From Zonotrichia leucophrys gambelii (taxonomy: Eukaryota; Chordata; Aves; Passeriformes; Passerellidae), in contig NC_088173.1 in NCBI RefSeq assembly GCF_028769735.1, forward strand, positions 68,191,463 through 68,255,462: a DNA stretch of 64,000 bases, in the 5' to 3' direction. Under the pieces are notes generated by a model. The model did no database searches. It was not told the origin of the DNA and saw only the letters and a program-made list of their open reading frames with translations. Shown here in pieces: positions 12,103 through 24,335 of the stretch; position 1 is the first letter of the stretch; each line of letters begins with the position of its first letter. The translations under genes and the position numbers were made by a program.

Positions 12103-12559
12103 TGATGCTTTGTGAAGGCTGACCTAGAACAGAGACTTCAAAGAGTTAAAGAATAAAGTAGAGATTTATTAAAAGCCCTCAATGGATGCACCTTGGGCAG
12201 CACAAGAGCCCAGCCAGGGCTGCACCCAAGATGAACCAAAATGGTCACAAAATGCACGACCACTCACAGGGTCTCTCACTTTTATAAGTTCTGCTCCATT
12301 TGCATCTTGCAGTTCATTGTCCCATTCCAGCTTTAGCCCATGCAGTCCCATCCTGCTTGTTTTTCTCTCTCCAGCCCACGGTGTTTGTGCTCCTGGGCTG
12401 AGATTTGGATCATTTGTCCTTGGTGCCCAGCTGGAGCAGGAATTGTTTTGTCTCCCTGCTCTGTGGAGAGAACTCACCATGCTCTAATATGAAGCCCAGA
12501 CCTACACACTAAAGCAGCACAGAATGTGAATAATATAAAAGACATAACCTGAGGCATCA
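12103..12559 (-). mobile_element. Solo LTR, family C (ERV1-like, 4-bp TSD GGAA)
   Basis: A minus-strand LTR of 457 bp. Its ends form an inverted repeat: TGATGC at 12103 and GGCATCA at 12553-12559. The flanking 4-mers GGAA (12099-12102 and 12560-12563) match. The inverted copy at 56025-56479 aligns along its whole length. On the minus strand it has CTTATAAAAGTGAGA (TATA box) and AATAAATCTCTACTTTATTC (poly(A) signal). A TG..CA terminus with a 4-bp duplication fits class I (gamma-like) elements. The minus-strand (12169-12480) and plus-strand (12182-12487) frames of about 100 codons are accidental. Confidence 0.88.
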
Positions 12560-12563
12560 GGAA

Positions 12564-15548
12564 CAGGACAGACCAACAGAGCATTGAATGGACAGCCTTT
12601 CCCAGAAGTAATTTTTCTTCCTTCAACCAAGAACATAATCTTTTTTTTTTTTTTTCTCCTGCATTTCTCTGAAAAGCTGAACACATTCCAGTTAGTGTGG
12701 ATTGTTGGTTAATATTAAGGCTTCTATCAAGTGAGGAGATATGAAAATTCCACACTGGGGGAGTGGAGTGAGAATTTTGCTGGGGGATAAATAGTACATT
12801 GCATGGGTTGTGGAAGGAAAGGTAAACTACTAAGGAGAATACAAAGGCCTGAATAAGTTGGAGTAGCTTGAATTGCAGACCAGTATTTCATGCTTGCTTG
12901 AATGTAAGGGCAAAAAATTAAATAAAAATAGCACCAAAAATTAAGCAAAATATGAAAATATATAAAATAATGCTTCACATGAGTGCATAATGCTGTCCAC
13001 TTGTTCTTGCAGCTGTTTTAAGAGATGTGAATGCAAAGAGTCTCTCTAAATGCCTTGGGCTGTACAGGTAAGAAATCTGATTTTAAAATTAATTTTATAA
13101 TTATATTGTACAAGATTTATAATTGATAATGGACAAGAACAGGTATTCCTGACACTTGTCTAACTTCTTTCTCTCTCTAGCTGGAACTTAAGAACAGATT
13201 TTATTGTCTAGTTCAGTAATATCCTCTTTTGACTTTGACAAGTGCCAAGAAACCATAAGAAAGACAAAAGCAAGAGAATTAACCAGACTTTCCAAAATCT
13301 AGGTCTAAAGAGAAGGACAGAAATAAAGACTGCAAAGTGAATATAGAATCTTATCTACCTCATTAATGCTGTATTTTTTTCCAGTAGACAAAAATCAGAA
13401 ATGATTTAAATAGCTTTGATCTAAATTGAAACAGAATCTCAAAATTTCAAAAGACCAAAACCAAAGAAAACAATTGCAAGGCAAAAAAACCCTAAAAGTT
13501 TTTTTCAAAAAATTAAAGTGCAGGGGTTTGTTATTTTCAGGAAGAGGCACAGGCTGCCTGGTGCATGGTAGCTCTTTAACTGGCTTAGGTAGAGTTCTTT
13601 GGGGTGAAAGACTTCCCTGCATAATGGGAATTTACCCAGACAGCCCTGCCTTTGAATCATTTCCCTGCCTCATGCTTCAGAAACTGATGACAGCTTGAAA
13701 TCCTGGGATACCTGGAATGACCTTTGAAAATTCATTCCTTGCAAGTCAAACAGATGGGCACAGAACACTTGCCTGTTTTGGAAAACATTAGTTTAAATCA
13801 TTGCTTCAATAAAACATTGCCTTTACTGCAAATCCTGGTTTGCTATGAATATACACAGCACAATGTTCCAGATCAGCTCTGGCTGTAACAGGAACTGCTC
13901 TGTTTTCTCCCATGTTTTCAAATTCCAAAATAAGATGAAGAAAAGAGAAAAATTACCCAAAGCACAATGAAAGCTATTTAATGGTTTGCTAGGAGAACAG
14001 ATATCTGTAGTCAGAAGAGCTGAGCTGGTTTGAAAATTAGGTTGCTGTGCTGCTTGGCACAAGTCTCACATTATCACATACAAGAAGTCTGCCATGAAAT
14101 TGGCATTTCTGGAGTATTTCTGTAGCACCTACAGGCTTATTCATGAATGACACTTTCTTAAGGTGAAGCCTTAGCAAATATGTCCTCTGCCCAATTTAGA
14201 ACTGAAGATGTGCAGCAAAGCTCTGTGCAGAATTGAGATTTCCAGCATGCTGCTTCACCCCCAGGCCTGGGCCTTGCTTCTCTCCCTTCCCAAACACTCT
14301 CTGGAATCTGACGTGCAAAAGGTGAAGGGAGGCCCTATTAATCAAGCCCAAAGTACATTAAAGCACCTAAATAACTTGTTTATACAAATGATCCGCTCCA
14401 CTGTAAGTGATGAGGTCAGGAGCCCCATTTGTTGTGCGCTGCCGTTTCATCGATGTGGCAGGAGGCAGAGGCAGCTGCAGCTCTGTCACGCTCTGCTTTC
14501 CTCCCCTCCCCAAAACCATCACTCCTGGGCTGTCAGAGCCACTGAATATCCCAGAGCGTGCTGCATGTCTGACAGAGCCCTGCCTGGGCCATTAATCATG
14601 CAGGGAGTTAAATCTCCTCTGTCAATATGGAAATCCTGCAAGGGCGAGAATGCGTTATCAATTTTTATTGAGGGAGTGACAGCAAGAAAAGTGGGTCAGT
14701 GTGAGGTTGCCTTCAAGCAGTTTCTTCAAAATTAAAATTGTACTGACTAGCTGAATTTCATAATGTGATTTAACTTTAAACTATTTTCCATGTCCTGTTA
14801 CAAACCAGGTCTCAAGGACTGACCTTTTTTTTTTTTTCTAAAGTGCGTCTCTTTTTAAAAGTATAATATCACTTCAGGCAGAAAAAGGAGGATTTGAAAC
14901 ATTATCCCATGACAAGGTCATTGGCTATGGCAATAAAAAGAGACTTTCCAGGGTCTTGCAAGCTTTGGAAAACATTTTAGAAAAACAAATTTATTGACAG
15001 GGATATTTAGAAATCCCCCCAAACTATCAATAGTTCATCAGGTTGTCCAACAGGTACAGAGACTAAAATAAAGCAATATGAAATATGTCAGGCATTGCAA
15101 CTTAACATTCTTGCATTCATTAAGTGCAAGAATAAAAAAAAATAAAACAAAAGAAAAAGTTATGAAAACTCAAATCAGCTTCAATAACATCAAAATTCAA
15201 CTTATAGAATTATGGATGATCAGAATTAACATAAAAAGATTTCTGAGGGAAGAGACCCCTTTGATCTAAAAGACAAAAGTATAATGAGACACCATGGCTG
15301 GAAGCTGGAGGGAGATATATTCAGATCAAAAACCAGGGAAACATTTTAAGGATGAGTGAAATTAACCATTGGAACATTATCCCTGGGTGGACAGTGAATA
15401 TTCCATCCCTTGACATTTTTAAATCAATAATTTTCTAAAAGAAATGCATTGACACATTTACAAATTGTTATGAGATTGATACAGGAATCACCCTGGTAAG
15501 GAGGAAAATAAATAGGTAGATGTTAAATATCTGTTAGATGTTTGTTCA
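12564..15548. other. Unique DNA; G/C-richer patch at 14380-14720
   Basis: No gene assigned. The longest frame is 175 codons (14208-14735, plus). It lacks a recognisable domain and ends in A/T-rich DNA. The patch from about 14380 to 14720 is richer in G/C and contains a block with homeodomain-type TTAATCA and TTATCAATTTTTATTG text. It could be a conserved non-coding element, which needs alignment to show. Confidence 0.4.
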
Positions 15549-15648
15549 TAAATTCAATATAATATAATGTAATATAATATAGTGTAATGTAATATAATGT
15601 AATGTAATGTAATATGATGTAATATAATATAATATAATATAATATAAT
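15549..15648. repeat. (TAATA)n / (TAATG)n array, arm 1
   Basis: About 100 bp of TAATA and TAATG pentanucleotide units, irregular at the start and pure at the end. It is the complement of the array that follows, so the two can pair. Confidence 0.92.
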
Positions 15649-15670
15649 TATATGAATAATGTAAAATTAA

Positions 15671-15724
15671 AATATTATTATATTATATTATATTATATTA
15701 TATTATATTATATTATATTTATTA
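15671..15724. repeat. (TATTA)n array, arm 2
   Basis: About 50 bp of pure TATTA units, inverted relative to the preceding array and separated from it by about 22 bp. Together they form a long A/T foldback. Confidence 0.92.
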
Positions 15725-17554
15725 TATTAATACAATTTTTTTCTTGTACATTTTCCTCCTTATATTCATGAGAACAACTGCCCATGTTTTTGGTCTGGGT
15801 TTTTTCCATTACTCCTTACCTACAGCAACAGAATAATTGTTAACTCTGCTGAAGTTATTTCCTGCTCAGTGAAGGAGATATGGTAAGGGGTACAGGATTT
15901 TTTTGTGTGGTTACTCTTCCATGACACCAAAAATAGCAACTTTCATTTAGTACTGGGGATGATGATACACAAACCTCAGAGGATGTAATTTTTGTTTCCA
16001 AGACAGAGCAGTAACTATTTTGTACGATGGGCTTGGGAGGTAGAGATATGGTAAACAACATCTGCAGTAGTTAAAATTAAGGATATCATTCTAGCAGAAT
16101 CACTTCAAAAAGTTGGATTTCTTCCTCAAAGAATGATTTAGTGGTGAAATTCTCTTCCACTGAAGACCCTCTGCCTCTCTTCCTGTTGAGCATTTGAATA
16201 ATCTCAGCATGCAACACTTTCATTTGCAGCCTGTGAAGTTACACATGGAAGAAAATTAATGTGTAACAAATAAAATATTTATTTTAATGTTTATTCCTTC
16301 TGACATTCTCTCTAATTTTGAAATACTGGCCAACACTAAAGAAATCCCTCAAAAATAAAAGGACAATTTAACCCTATCTGTAGTCGATTTCCCCATGTAC
16401 AAGGCTGTGTATACTTACATGACAAAAATTGAAATCAGCTTCACTCAGATCGAGTGCCAGGAAAGACAAACAATACATCATCCTTGATTTACTTATATAT
16501 CTGATCAGAAATTCAAGTGTCATGAAGAAAAAGAGGGTTTAATATTCCCTAAACATGACAGGAGACAAATGAGAACCAAACGTGGATCGGCTTATTCTGG
16601 GGAGAACTTTTTATTTCACTTTTTTTCTTCCTTGCTCCTGTAATCTGTTCTTGAACCAGCAGCAGCACTTGAGAGGGTCACAGGCTTGAACTGCTTTCTC
16701 TTTACATATTTCACTTCATGTTCCTTTGAGTGGGAAAAAACCTGAATCTGCTGATCCCAGGGTTGAGCAGGCTTAGATTGATGCCTCCATTCTTTGTGCC
16801 AGCAAGTGACCTTAATTCACATATTCCATCCATTTTAATGTATGGCATTATTTACTGCACTGACTCAGTGTAGTGCTTTTTAAATATTTATGAAAGCAGC
16901 CTTTACATACATAGCCCTGATGTTTATCCTTTGGCTGCTGACAGGGAATGAGCGGTGCATGGTTTGAACAATGAGTTTGGATTATGCAGAATTTATTGCT
17001 TTTCCTTTTTATCTCTTTCATGCTACAGACAGAAGCTTTCATCTGTTATAAAGTACAATACTGTTTTCTCCACATGATAGCATTACTGCCTTACCAGATC
17101 TCTTTTTTTCCTAACCCACCCTGTCATTCCTGGCTTTTAATCTCCCTTTGTGCACCTACACATCCCTTTTTTTTGTTAATAGAACACAAATATTTTACTG
17201 AATTCTTGATGTCCCATGTTCTACTCATATTTTAAGAGTGTCATGCTCTATTTGAGTGTCAGGATGAAGACATCTAGTGTAATCTCTTTTTCCTGTGAGC
17301 GCTTCTGACTTCTTTTTTCTCTGGATAATTCTGTCTTGCAAGGAGCCTTTTGCAAACCAACGTTCTTAAGAACACTGGAGATGAGAACAGCTCACCTATG
17401 GCATTACAGAGAAATGAAACAGGCAGTGGGTGAATGGCTGGGGAAGTGAGATATTAGAAAGAAAAAAAGAAGCAATCCAACCACAGTGAAGCAGTCAAAA
17501 GCTTATAGCTGAAATGAGGGATAATGAATTAAAAATGGGTAATGTGTGTTTCTT
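15725..17554. other. A/T-rich unique DNA
   Basis: Nothing recognised apart from short T runs. Frames are below 85 codons. Confidence 0.5.
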
Positions 17555-17952
17555 CTGAGTTGTCGGATCTCAGGATCTCAGTCCTGAGGTGCTGAGCCAC
17601 CGAGACCACCCTTGGGGGGCTCGGGAGTCCTGGAATGTTGCCAGCAGTGTCTGGTGGCTGGACTTTGGTCCTACACAGGAGACGACAAGGATGAGGGCTT
17701 CACCAGGGTGAATGGCGAAGGGATCAGTTAATTAGAGAGTGAAACACAGGGTTTAGGATTTCTGTACAGGGGGGTTTAGAGAAGTAAGATGGAGGAATTG
17801 GGGCGTGTCCTGTCCTTCTTCTTCTTCTTCTTCTCCTCCATCTTCTTTGGTGATGGTGGCATTTTTGGATTGGTTATTACTAAAAGTGCACCCAGCAATA
17901 AGAATAAATGGTATTGGGGAAAAATGATAAATATTGTACACGTAACCATGGG

Positions 17953-17960
17953 TATAAAGA
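17953..17960 (+). promoter_or_regulatory. TATA box of LTR B
   Basis: TATAAAGA about 100 bp upstream of the LTR poly(A) signal, the spacing expected between U3 promoter and R in a retroviral LTR. The same box, slightly altered, is in the minus-strand copies. Confidence 0.6.
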
Positions 17961-18054
17961 TAGGTGGCTGTCCGGAGGGCAGTACAGTGTGCTCATGGCT
18001 GGCTGCTGAGCAGATCTCTGTCGGGCTGAAAGAAAATCTTTTAGATAAACAATT

Positions 18055-18060
18055 AATAAA
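18055..18060 (+). terminator. Poly(A) signal of LTR B
   Basis: AATAAA within TTAATAAACATAAAAACC, conserved in position in all family-B copies of the window. Expected to direct 3' end formation of proviral or read-through transcripts. Confidence 0.6.
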
Positions 18061-18177
18061 CATAAAAACCGAAAGAAGAACTGAAGCCTCTTCTCGTCCT
18101 TTGATACGCGGGCTGTCCCAAGGCCACCCCGGGCCTTTCCAGGCCCCTCAAACAGCCGAGAAAACCCGACACTGAGT

Positions 18178-18460
18178 GATGTAGATTCTGGTTGGAGCTT
18201 GAATTGACAGTTCTGAAGGATTTGTCTGTGAAAAAGATGCTGAGACTGGAAAAGTGCAAGTTTGTCCTCATCACTGGGCATTTGATCTGCTCACGGGAGG
18301 TTTTCTGCCTGCATTCAGTCTGTCTCTTGGGGATTTGGATCAGAAATTATCAATTCATTTCATAAAAAATCATCTTCAAGATGTAATTGGTGCTGGTTAT
18401 TTACATTTTACTTCTGAGGTGATGCTAAACCTTTGTTGAGGTACAAAGAAATAGAAACAA
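18178..18460. other. Unique flank of LTR B
   Basis: No gene or repeat seen between the LTR target duplication and the trinucleotide array. Confidence 0.5.
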
Positions 18461-18471
18461 AGTTAATAGAA

Positions 18472-18561
18472 ACAACAACAACAATGACAACGATGACAGC
18501 AACAACAACAAAAATAATAATAGTAATAATAGTAATAGTAATAATAATAATAATAATAATA
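18472..18561. repeat. Compound (AAC)n-(AAT)n trinucleotide repeat
   Basis: About 90 bp: AAC units with GAC/GAT interruptions, then AAT/AGT units ending in a pure AAT run. In the minus frame it gives a poly-tyrosine/cysteine string that is not a protein. Confidence 0.93.
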
Positions 18562-18740
18562 CATTGCTTTATTTAGGAGGAACTTCAGGAAACAGCATCT
18601 CAGGTGGTAGAAATGAATGTGGGTCATATTTGAAAACCACAATTTCAACTTTACCTTTTAAGTTTGTTTGCCAGACTGGTGTTGGACATTTCAACAGAAT
18701 CTATTGCTGATAACACCTTTAAGTTTTAATATTTCACCGT

Positions 18741-18800
18741 AAAAATGTCCAAATGCCTGATATATTAAATAAAAATGTCCAAATGCCTGATATGCTAAAA
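18741..18800. repeat. 30-bp tandem duplication
   Basis: Two copies of a 30-bp unit beginning AAAAATGTCCAAATGCCTGA, head to tail, differing at only a few bases at the end of the second copy. Confidence 0.88.
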
Positions 18801-18802
18801 TA

Positions 18803-19125
18803 ACTGTCTAAGTATGGAAACCAGGAGCAGTGGCAATAATCACATGAGGATACCTACATTTTACAGTCTGAAATTGTGGGTAATTTATTTAATTTAATTT
18901 GCAGAACTGTGAGTTCTGCTGTTGCTCACCAGTGCTGTGACCATTTTCCAAATTCAAATGATCCTTTCAAATCCCTTCCCATTGGGAAGACCAATAATTT
19001 TTACATGAGTCCTAAAAAAGCCCCAAATAGTTTTCCTTGACCTGCTGGATCACAACTCTGCACAGATGATTGTTCTATTGGCAAAAGCATAAAAGAGACA
19101 AGCTGGAGAAACATATTTAAAACTA
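18803..19125. other. Unique DNA
   Basis: No gene or repeat recognised in this stretch. Confidence 0.45.
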
Positions 19126-19222
19126 AAATCTTCAATTTGAAAAAGAACAATAGTTTTTCCATAAAATCTTGAATTAGAAAAAGAGCAATAGTTTTTTACA
19201 TTAAAAAAACAATAGTTTTTCC
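19126..19222. repeat. Imperfect A/T tandem repeat, about 46-bp unit
   Basis: AAAATCTTSAATT followed by GAAAAAGARCAATAGTTTTT is present twice, and the core ACAATAGTTTTTCC a third time. Confidence 0.7.
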
Positions 19223-22200
19223 TGCAATTTGTAAAAAGCTGTCAAGGGAAGTATAAGCTGTTGTTTATTTTTATTTGTTCTGTTTTATTCCTTCTTTCTG
19301 TTTTGGTAGGAAAGGAATCAATTTAACAACACAAGTTCATTCTATACTTCCATTAATTTTTTCACAAACTTGATTTTTAACCCTAATATTGAATATATCT
19401 TGCATTTAGGAGTTACTGGACTAATATTTCTGCATGTAAATAGGTAGTGGATTAATTATTAACTAGTTTATAAGGAAAAATAATCAAAAGCAATAAATTG
19501 ATACTAAAAGACCTATACAGCAGAAATTTTTTATACTTCCTATGCTTGTAAAACTTCCATCATCATGCAGATAACTTTTTATAATTTGGGATATTAGCTA
19601 TTCACTCTGCAAGTGGAGTAATTTTTTGCAGCTAAAGGAACAAGGAAATCTAGGAAAAAAAAATTCAGGACCACAAATAAAACAAACTTAAGGTTTTCCC
19701 TTTTGACTTATGCACCTTTTGGCTTCTTTAACTTGGGGAATCCACCAACTTAATCCCAAAGATTTCTTCTGGTCTGCAATATTTGATACTTCTTTGAATA
19801 TTTTTTTGTCTCGTTTGTTTTGTTTGTTTGTTAGCCTCCTATAATTAAAGCCCTGTAGTGAAACAATCACCTAAATTCCACACAATTTCACAGTGTGTGC
19901 TCCAGCTGTACCTGTCTTTACAAACACAAACACAAGTTCAAAACTATATTTATCCACAATCCAGTGAACATGTAAAGTGTTCACATAAATCATAGAGTGC
20001 TACTAACTTTGACCAGTTTACCTAAAAATTAAGAATGTGTTTGCCAAAAAAAATATTAGGAATATTAAGAAAGAAAATACTCAGCTTCTTGTATCCAAAG
20101 CCTATTCCATACTAAACTAAGATTTATTGACTAGAGGCTCAACATTAATAGATTGTGATCTCTCTGCTGGTAGTTTGGGGTAAATCTGAAAAAAGAATAA
20201 ATAAAAAAATATTATATATATATATAAACAGGGTTAATTATAAATTTAGGTGGCATTGGAATATGGTATCATATTTAAAGCAGTATCTGCTTCAGACAGC
20301 TTTACTCTAAAATGTTCTGGCAAGAGAAGAGAATGGCTGAAGCCTGAAAATTGAGCTCTTTTCTCTTTTTTCACTGTATGACTGATAAGAAATGCCATCA
20401 TGCAGGAAAGCTTTGGAAACAAGGAATTTTTTATGCAAAATCTAAGCATCATCAGAAATCATCATTACCTTGGCTGCCATAGTGAACAGTATTACTGCAG
20501 AAACAACTATATAAAAAACCAAATAAATTTCCCTGAAGACAAGACCCAAGCCTTGCAATTTCCCTGTCAAATGCAAGATTATCATCTACTCATAAATATC
20601 CTACAGGGAAGCCAAGGGATCTCAGTCTGGGCACATTTTATGGATATGCACCATATGGATGGAGGGGAAATGTCTATATTGACAAAAGAAACCACTGAAC
20701 AAACAAAATGTTATCTCTGGGGTCCAAAGACTGACAAATTTACATAAGAAATGAGCCCCACAGTGTAAAAAAGAAGGTTAAGTCAGTGTTTCAAAGGTTT
20801 ATCCAAGAACATGATCAGTTCCATGAGCTAAAGTCTCCAAGATTAGAAGGTTTTTAAGTGATATTAGAGGTTTAACCAGAAGATTTTAGGGAATTAATAT
20901 AGGCATCACAGAATAAATTCTATGAGCTGTGAATTCTAGATTAGATTTAGATTCTGTAAATGTAACAAAAATGGCTTAATGATAGTGGATGCTTTGCAAA
21001 CCAGAGCCCTGCTCTTAAAGAAAATGACCCCAAAGTTATTTGCAAACATAAAATGCTTTGTAGCTCTTGCCAAATCTTTACCTAAGAGGTGTCTGTGCTT
21101 TGGATAGACTGCTCAACATTTCCTCACTGTGCTGTTTTCTACAATTCATAAATAAGGACCCATAAACTATGGAAATATGGATAAATTAACCAAAAATTAT
21201 TCTGAATCCATATCTGAATACACTCAGAATGAGAGGGCTCTGTCTTTTCATGTTTGCTTATCACTAAGTGTGATTAAAGATATCAGTGAATCTGAGGAGG
21301 TTTGAAGGTCTAGTGATGCAAAAAATGCAAAAACATTTGAGCCTCATTGAACCTGCCCATAACTATCTGATCCATAATCTGGGTTGGAAACTTGATCAAC
21401 AAGCTTCTCAGGAGAGCTTCAGATTTCAGTTTCCTCATATATTTTTCAATGGCCTATTTAATATAATTTCCATGCTTAATACATTTAATTCATTTTCTTT
21501 TTGAACTTTTTCCTTTGGGAGAGTATTTTTATATATATACGCTAACAGATCAGTGTGTTTGGACATGGAAGTTTTATCTTTCCCTCTGTTGTTCCAGATG
21601 CATGACACAAAGATAAATAAATGTCATCTGAATCCCAAAGGGCCATCTACTCTGGATTCTGGAGCCTGAAAGAAAGACAAATTAAGATTGCTGGAAGTGA
21701 TATGAACAAAGAAAACAAAGGCTGGATAGCCTTGTCCACAGAACTGTGTGTGAGCTTTCAGCAGCAATTTCAGGCACTCACAAAGCAACACTTTGGCTTT
21801 GGAATTGAGTTTCCAGCTGTTTTTGTATTCTCAGGGATCCACAGGCTTGTTTCAGCCTGCCTTGAGCCTTGGTTGTGCTGCCAATCTTCTCTGTGGTTCA
21901 TCCTGACTTCATCCATCTTTCCCAGCAAAACAGAAATTCCTTGCTCAAACTTCCTGGTTCCTCTGTTTCTGGGTATTTTTGAATATCCAACACAAACTGT
22001 TTTCACAGTTTTAAAAGTCTCAATTTATTAGATGGCTCAGTCAGATTCTGATATATCACAGACCACTAAATGTCATTAAATGATCTGACAGACAGCAATC
22101 ACTTTTTATTCATGCTCTTGAATGACTTTGAGGATTTCAGGACACTGAGGAGTTGTCACAGTTTTTGTAGTTCACTGGAATTATTTTCCATGTTAAGGAT

Positions 22201-23773
22201 TTGTGCTTTGTTTTAAATTTATATCAATCCATTTCTAAATTTCAACAATTATGCATGATTAAAGGTCCTTTAGCACTTGGCATTTTCTTCAGAGAGAGTA
22301 TTTATGTGCTCTAATGAAGTCAGTTCTCAATCTCCTTAGGAAAATCCAAATATTTATCACTCTCTGGCATTTCTTATGTCTTCAAAAGCCTTTCTTTGTG
22401 CCTGCTCTCCACTCATTTTTTCATCTTTTTAATATCCTTCTAAAATCACTGAGCATTCTCACTGAGAACACAGTATTCCAATACTGGGCTCACAGATATC
22501 ACTGTTAACATTCATTTTTAATTAATTAATCCCTGATTTGTACATCAGGAATCACAGTCCCACCATTGCACAGAAAGCATTGATTTTCTTGACTGCAGAA
22601 CTCTTAGATCCTTATAGCTCCTTAAATCTCCAGCACTCTTCATAACTGACTTTCATTGCTCCATGGTCTCTAATATTTTATTCAGCTGTGCTTGCATGGA
22701 ATTTGTTTGAGAGATCCAGAATTATCAAGTAAAACAAAGCTCTTTGTGTGACTGGTGCCTCCCTTTTCTATTTAATTGTACACAAATCCTTGGGTCATCT
22801 CCAGGTTCCACCAGGAGTAAATTCAGATTTTTCTCTGGGTGACTGAATGGCAAATTCCCCATCTCTCAGGAATATTTCCCCAGCTCCATCCCAGTGTTTT
22901 TTTTCACCTCAATCTTTTTGACTGTGAATTTAACCTAGAAGACCTCCAGGAGTTCCTCCCCAGTCTGACAGGAGAACAGCACAAGGGATGAAGCATTTGT
23001 TGAGGTCTTTAGATAACGCCACAATGATGGAGAACTTCACATTTGCATTTTTGTAAAGACTAAGATGAATTTTGTCCTTTCCACTTGGCACTGCTCTGAC
23101 AAACCAAACCCATCAAAACTCTCCTGGATGAAGAAATGTGTGACATCAATAAATACCCAGAAGAACATTTTCTTCACCATTGCAACTCTTAAAAGCTTGA
23201 GAGAGAAGACTGCATCAGCAGCAGCTGAAAACAGGTGCAATCATGACTCAGTTATGTTTCTCCTGAATTAAATTTAGTTCCATTAAAAGTCCATCATTTC
23301 TGTATCATTGCTATCAGGCCCGGTAAAGATTTTTTTCCTTTGTTCCATAATTTTATCATTTCCACCTCAGTCATCAGAACACACAAACGACCTTACAGAT
23401 CTGCAAGTCACAGAGAGCATCTGGCAGCTTTGTGCTCAACCACCCTTCACAGCAGGTATCATTCACAAAATGATATAAGCACACCTTGGGGCACTGCTGT
23501 TTGCACCAGCAGCTGCATCAATCTCTCCATAAGGAATACAGATTTTCATGGATTTTACTTGGCTGTAAAACTCACTTTCATACTGGAACTGCCTGACTGT
23601 CATGAAGTTTTTTAAACATATTTTAAAATAGAGAATAAAATTGACAGATTTCAAAGAAAAAGAGCACCAGCTGTATGCAAGTATTGAAATCAGGCAAGTT
23701 CTTGAATTCAGTGCGCAGCCTGAGTTAAAGGATATTTTATTATTTATTTTCTAGGCAAAGTGATAAAATCACA
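19223..23773. other. A/T-rich unique DNA, no gene seen
   Basis: About 4.5 kb without a recognisable repeat apart from a short TA run at 20211-20227. The longest frames are 115 codons (20400-20747) and 136 codons (21621-22031), both plus. Neither shows a family motif or plausible splice boundaries, so I do not call them. Confidence 0.5.
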
Positions 23774-23779
23774 GAACAG

Positions 23780-24162
23780 TGTCGCAGACAGTTTTTATGA
23801 AAAATCCTTTTTTTAGGATTTTTCCTCCTGAGAAGCTGAGAAGCCTCAGGAACAAAATGTAAACATTGATTATCTGCTGCTGTGGAATGCAACAGGTGCA
23901 TCTGGGATTGGTCTCATGTGGTTGTTTCTAATTAATGGCCAATCACAGTCGGCTGGCTCGGACAGAGAGCCGAGCCACAAACCTTTGTTATCATTCTTTG
24001 GTATTCTATTCCTAGCTAGCCTTCTGATGAAATCCTTTCTTCTATTCTTTTAGTATAGTTTTAATGTAATATTTATCATAAAATAACAAATCAGCCTTCT
24101 GAAACATGGAGTCAGATCCTCGTCTCTTCCCTCAACCTGGGACCCCTGGGAACACCATCACA
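23780..24162 (+). mobile_element. Solo LTR, A-related subfamily A2, nested in CR1
   Basis: A 383-bp LTR from TGTCGCAGACAG to CACCATCACA. The flanking 6-mers are GAACAG (23774-23779) and CAACAG (24163-24168), five of six identical. It shares the GAGAAGCTGAGAAGCCTCAG block with family A but has its own AACAAAATGTAAACATTGATTATC stretch. It sits in the tail of a minus-strand CR1: the left flank ends in AAAATCACAGAACAG and the right flank continues GATGGTTTGGGTTGGAAGG. Confidence 0.92.
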
Positions 24163-24168
24163 CAACAG

Positions 24169-24335
24169 GATGGTTTGGGTTGGAAGGGAACTTAAAGCTC
24201 ATCTAATTCCAACCCTGTGCCATGAGCAAGGACATATTCCACTATCCCAGGGTGCTCCAAGCCCCATCCAAGTTGGCCTTGGACACTCCAGGGGTCCAGG
24301 GGCAGCCACAGCTGCTCTGGGACATTTATCCATGT
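24169..24335 (-). mobile_element. CR1 LINE 3' end, split by the A2 LTR
   Basis: The reverse complement of the CR1 3' region: GGTTTGGGTTGGAAGGGAAC, CTAATTCCAACCCTGTGCCATG, GGTGCTCCAAGCCCCATCC, GGGGCAGCCACAGCTGCTCTGGG. A short tail remnant (about 23762-23779) lies beyond the LTR. It is truncated at its 5' end near 24335. Confidence 0.92.

Larger units (their letters stand above)
17561..18171 (+). mobile_element. Solo LTR, family B (6-bp TSD CTGAGT)
   Basis: A 611-bp LTR starting TGTCGGATCTCAGG and ending AAAACCCGACA. Perfect 6-bp duplications CTGAGT lie at 17555-17560 and 18172-18177. The order is: a GAGACCACCC..GGGGGGCTCGGGAG block, a TTC-repeat tract near 17817-17838, a TATA box TATAAAGA at 17953-17960, the poly(A) signal AATAAA at 18055-18060, and a CpG-bearing U5-like end (ATACGCGGGC, CACCCCGGGCC). 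The 6-bp duplication suggests class II. The 128- and 133-codon frames crossing it are LTR artefacts. Confidence 0.95.

Noticed and set aside
12169..12487. Overlapping frames of about 100 codons on both strands
   Set aside because: They are inside the family-C LTR. A frame of 77 codons in the other copy (56104-56337) matches only because the LTR is the same.
14208..14735. 175-codon plus-strand frame, the longest in unique DNA
   Set aside because: No domain, signal or splice support that I can see. The composition follows the local G/C-richer patch. Kept only as a possible non-coding element.
17789..18281. 128- and 133-codon frames on opposite strands
   Set aside because: Both lie in the family-B LTR and overlap each other. 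The poly-Phe or poly-Glu/Lys run is the TTC repeat of the LTR.
18463..18648. Minus-strand frame with a long Tyr and Cys run
   Set aside because: Translation of the AAT/AAC trinucleotide array.
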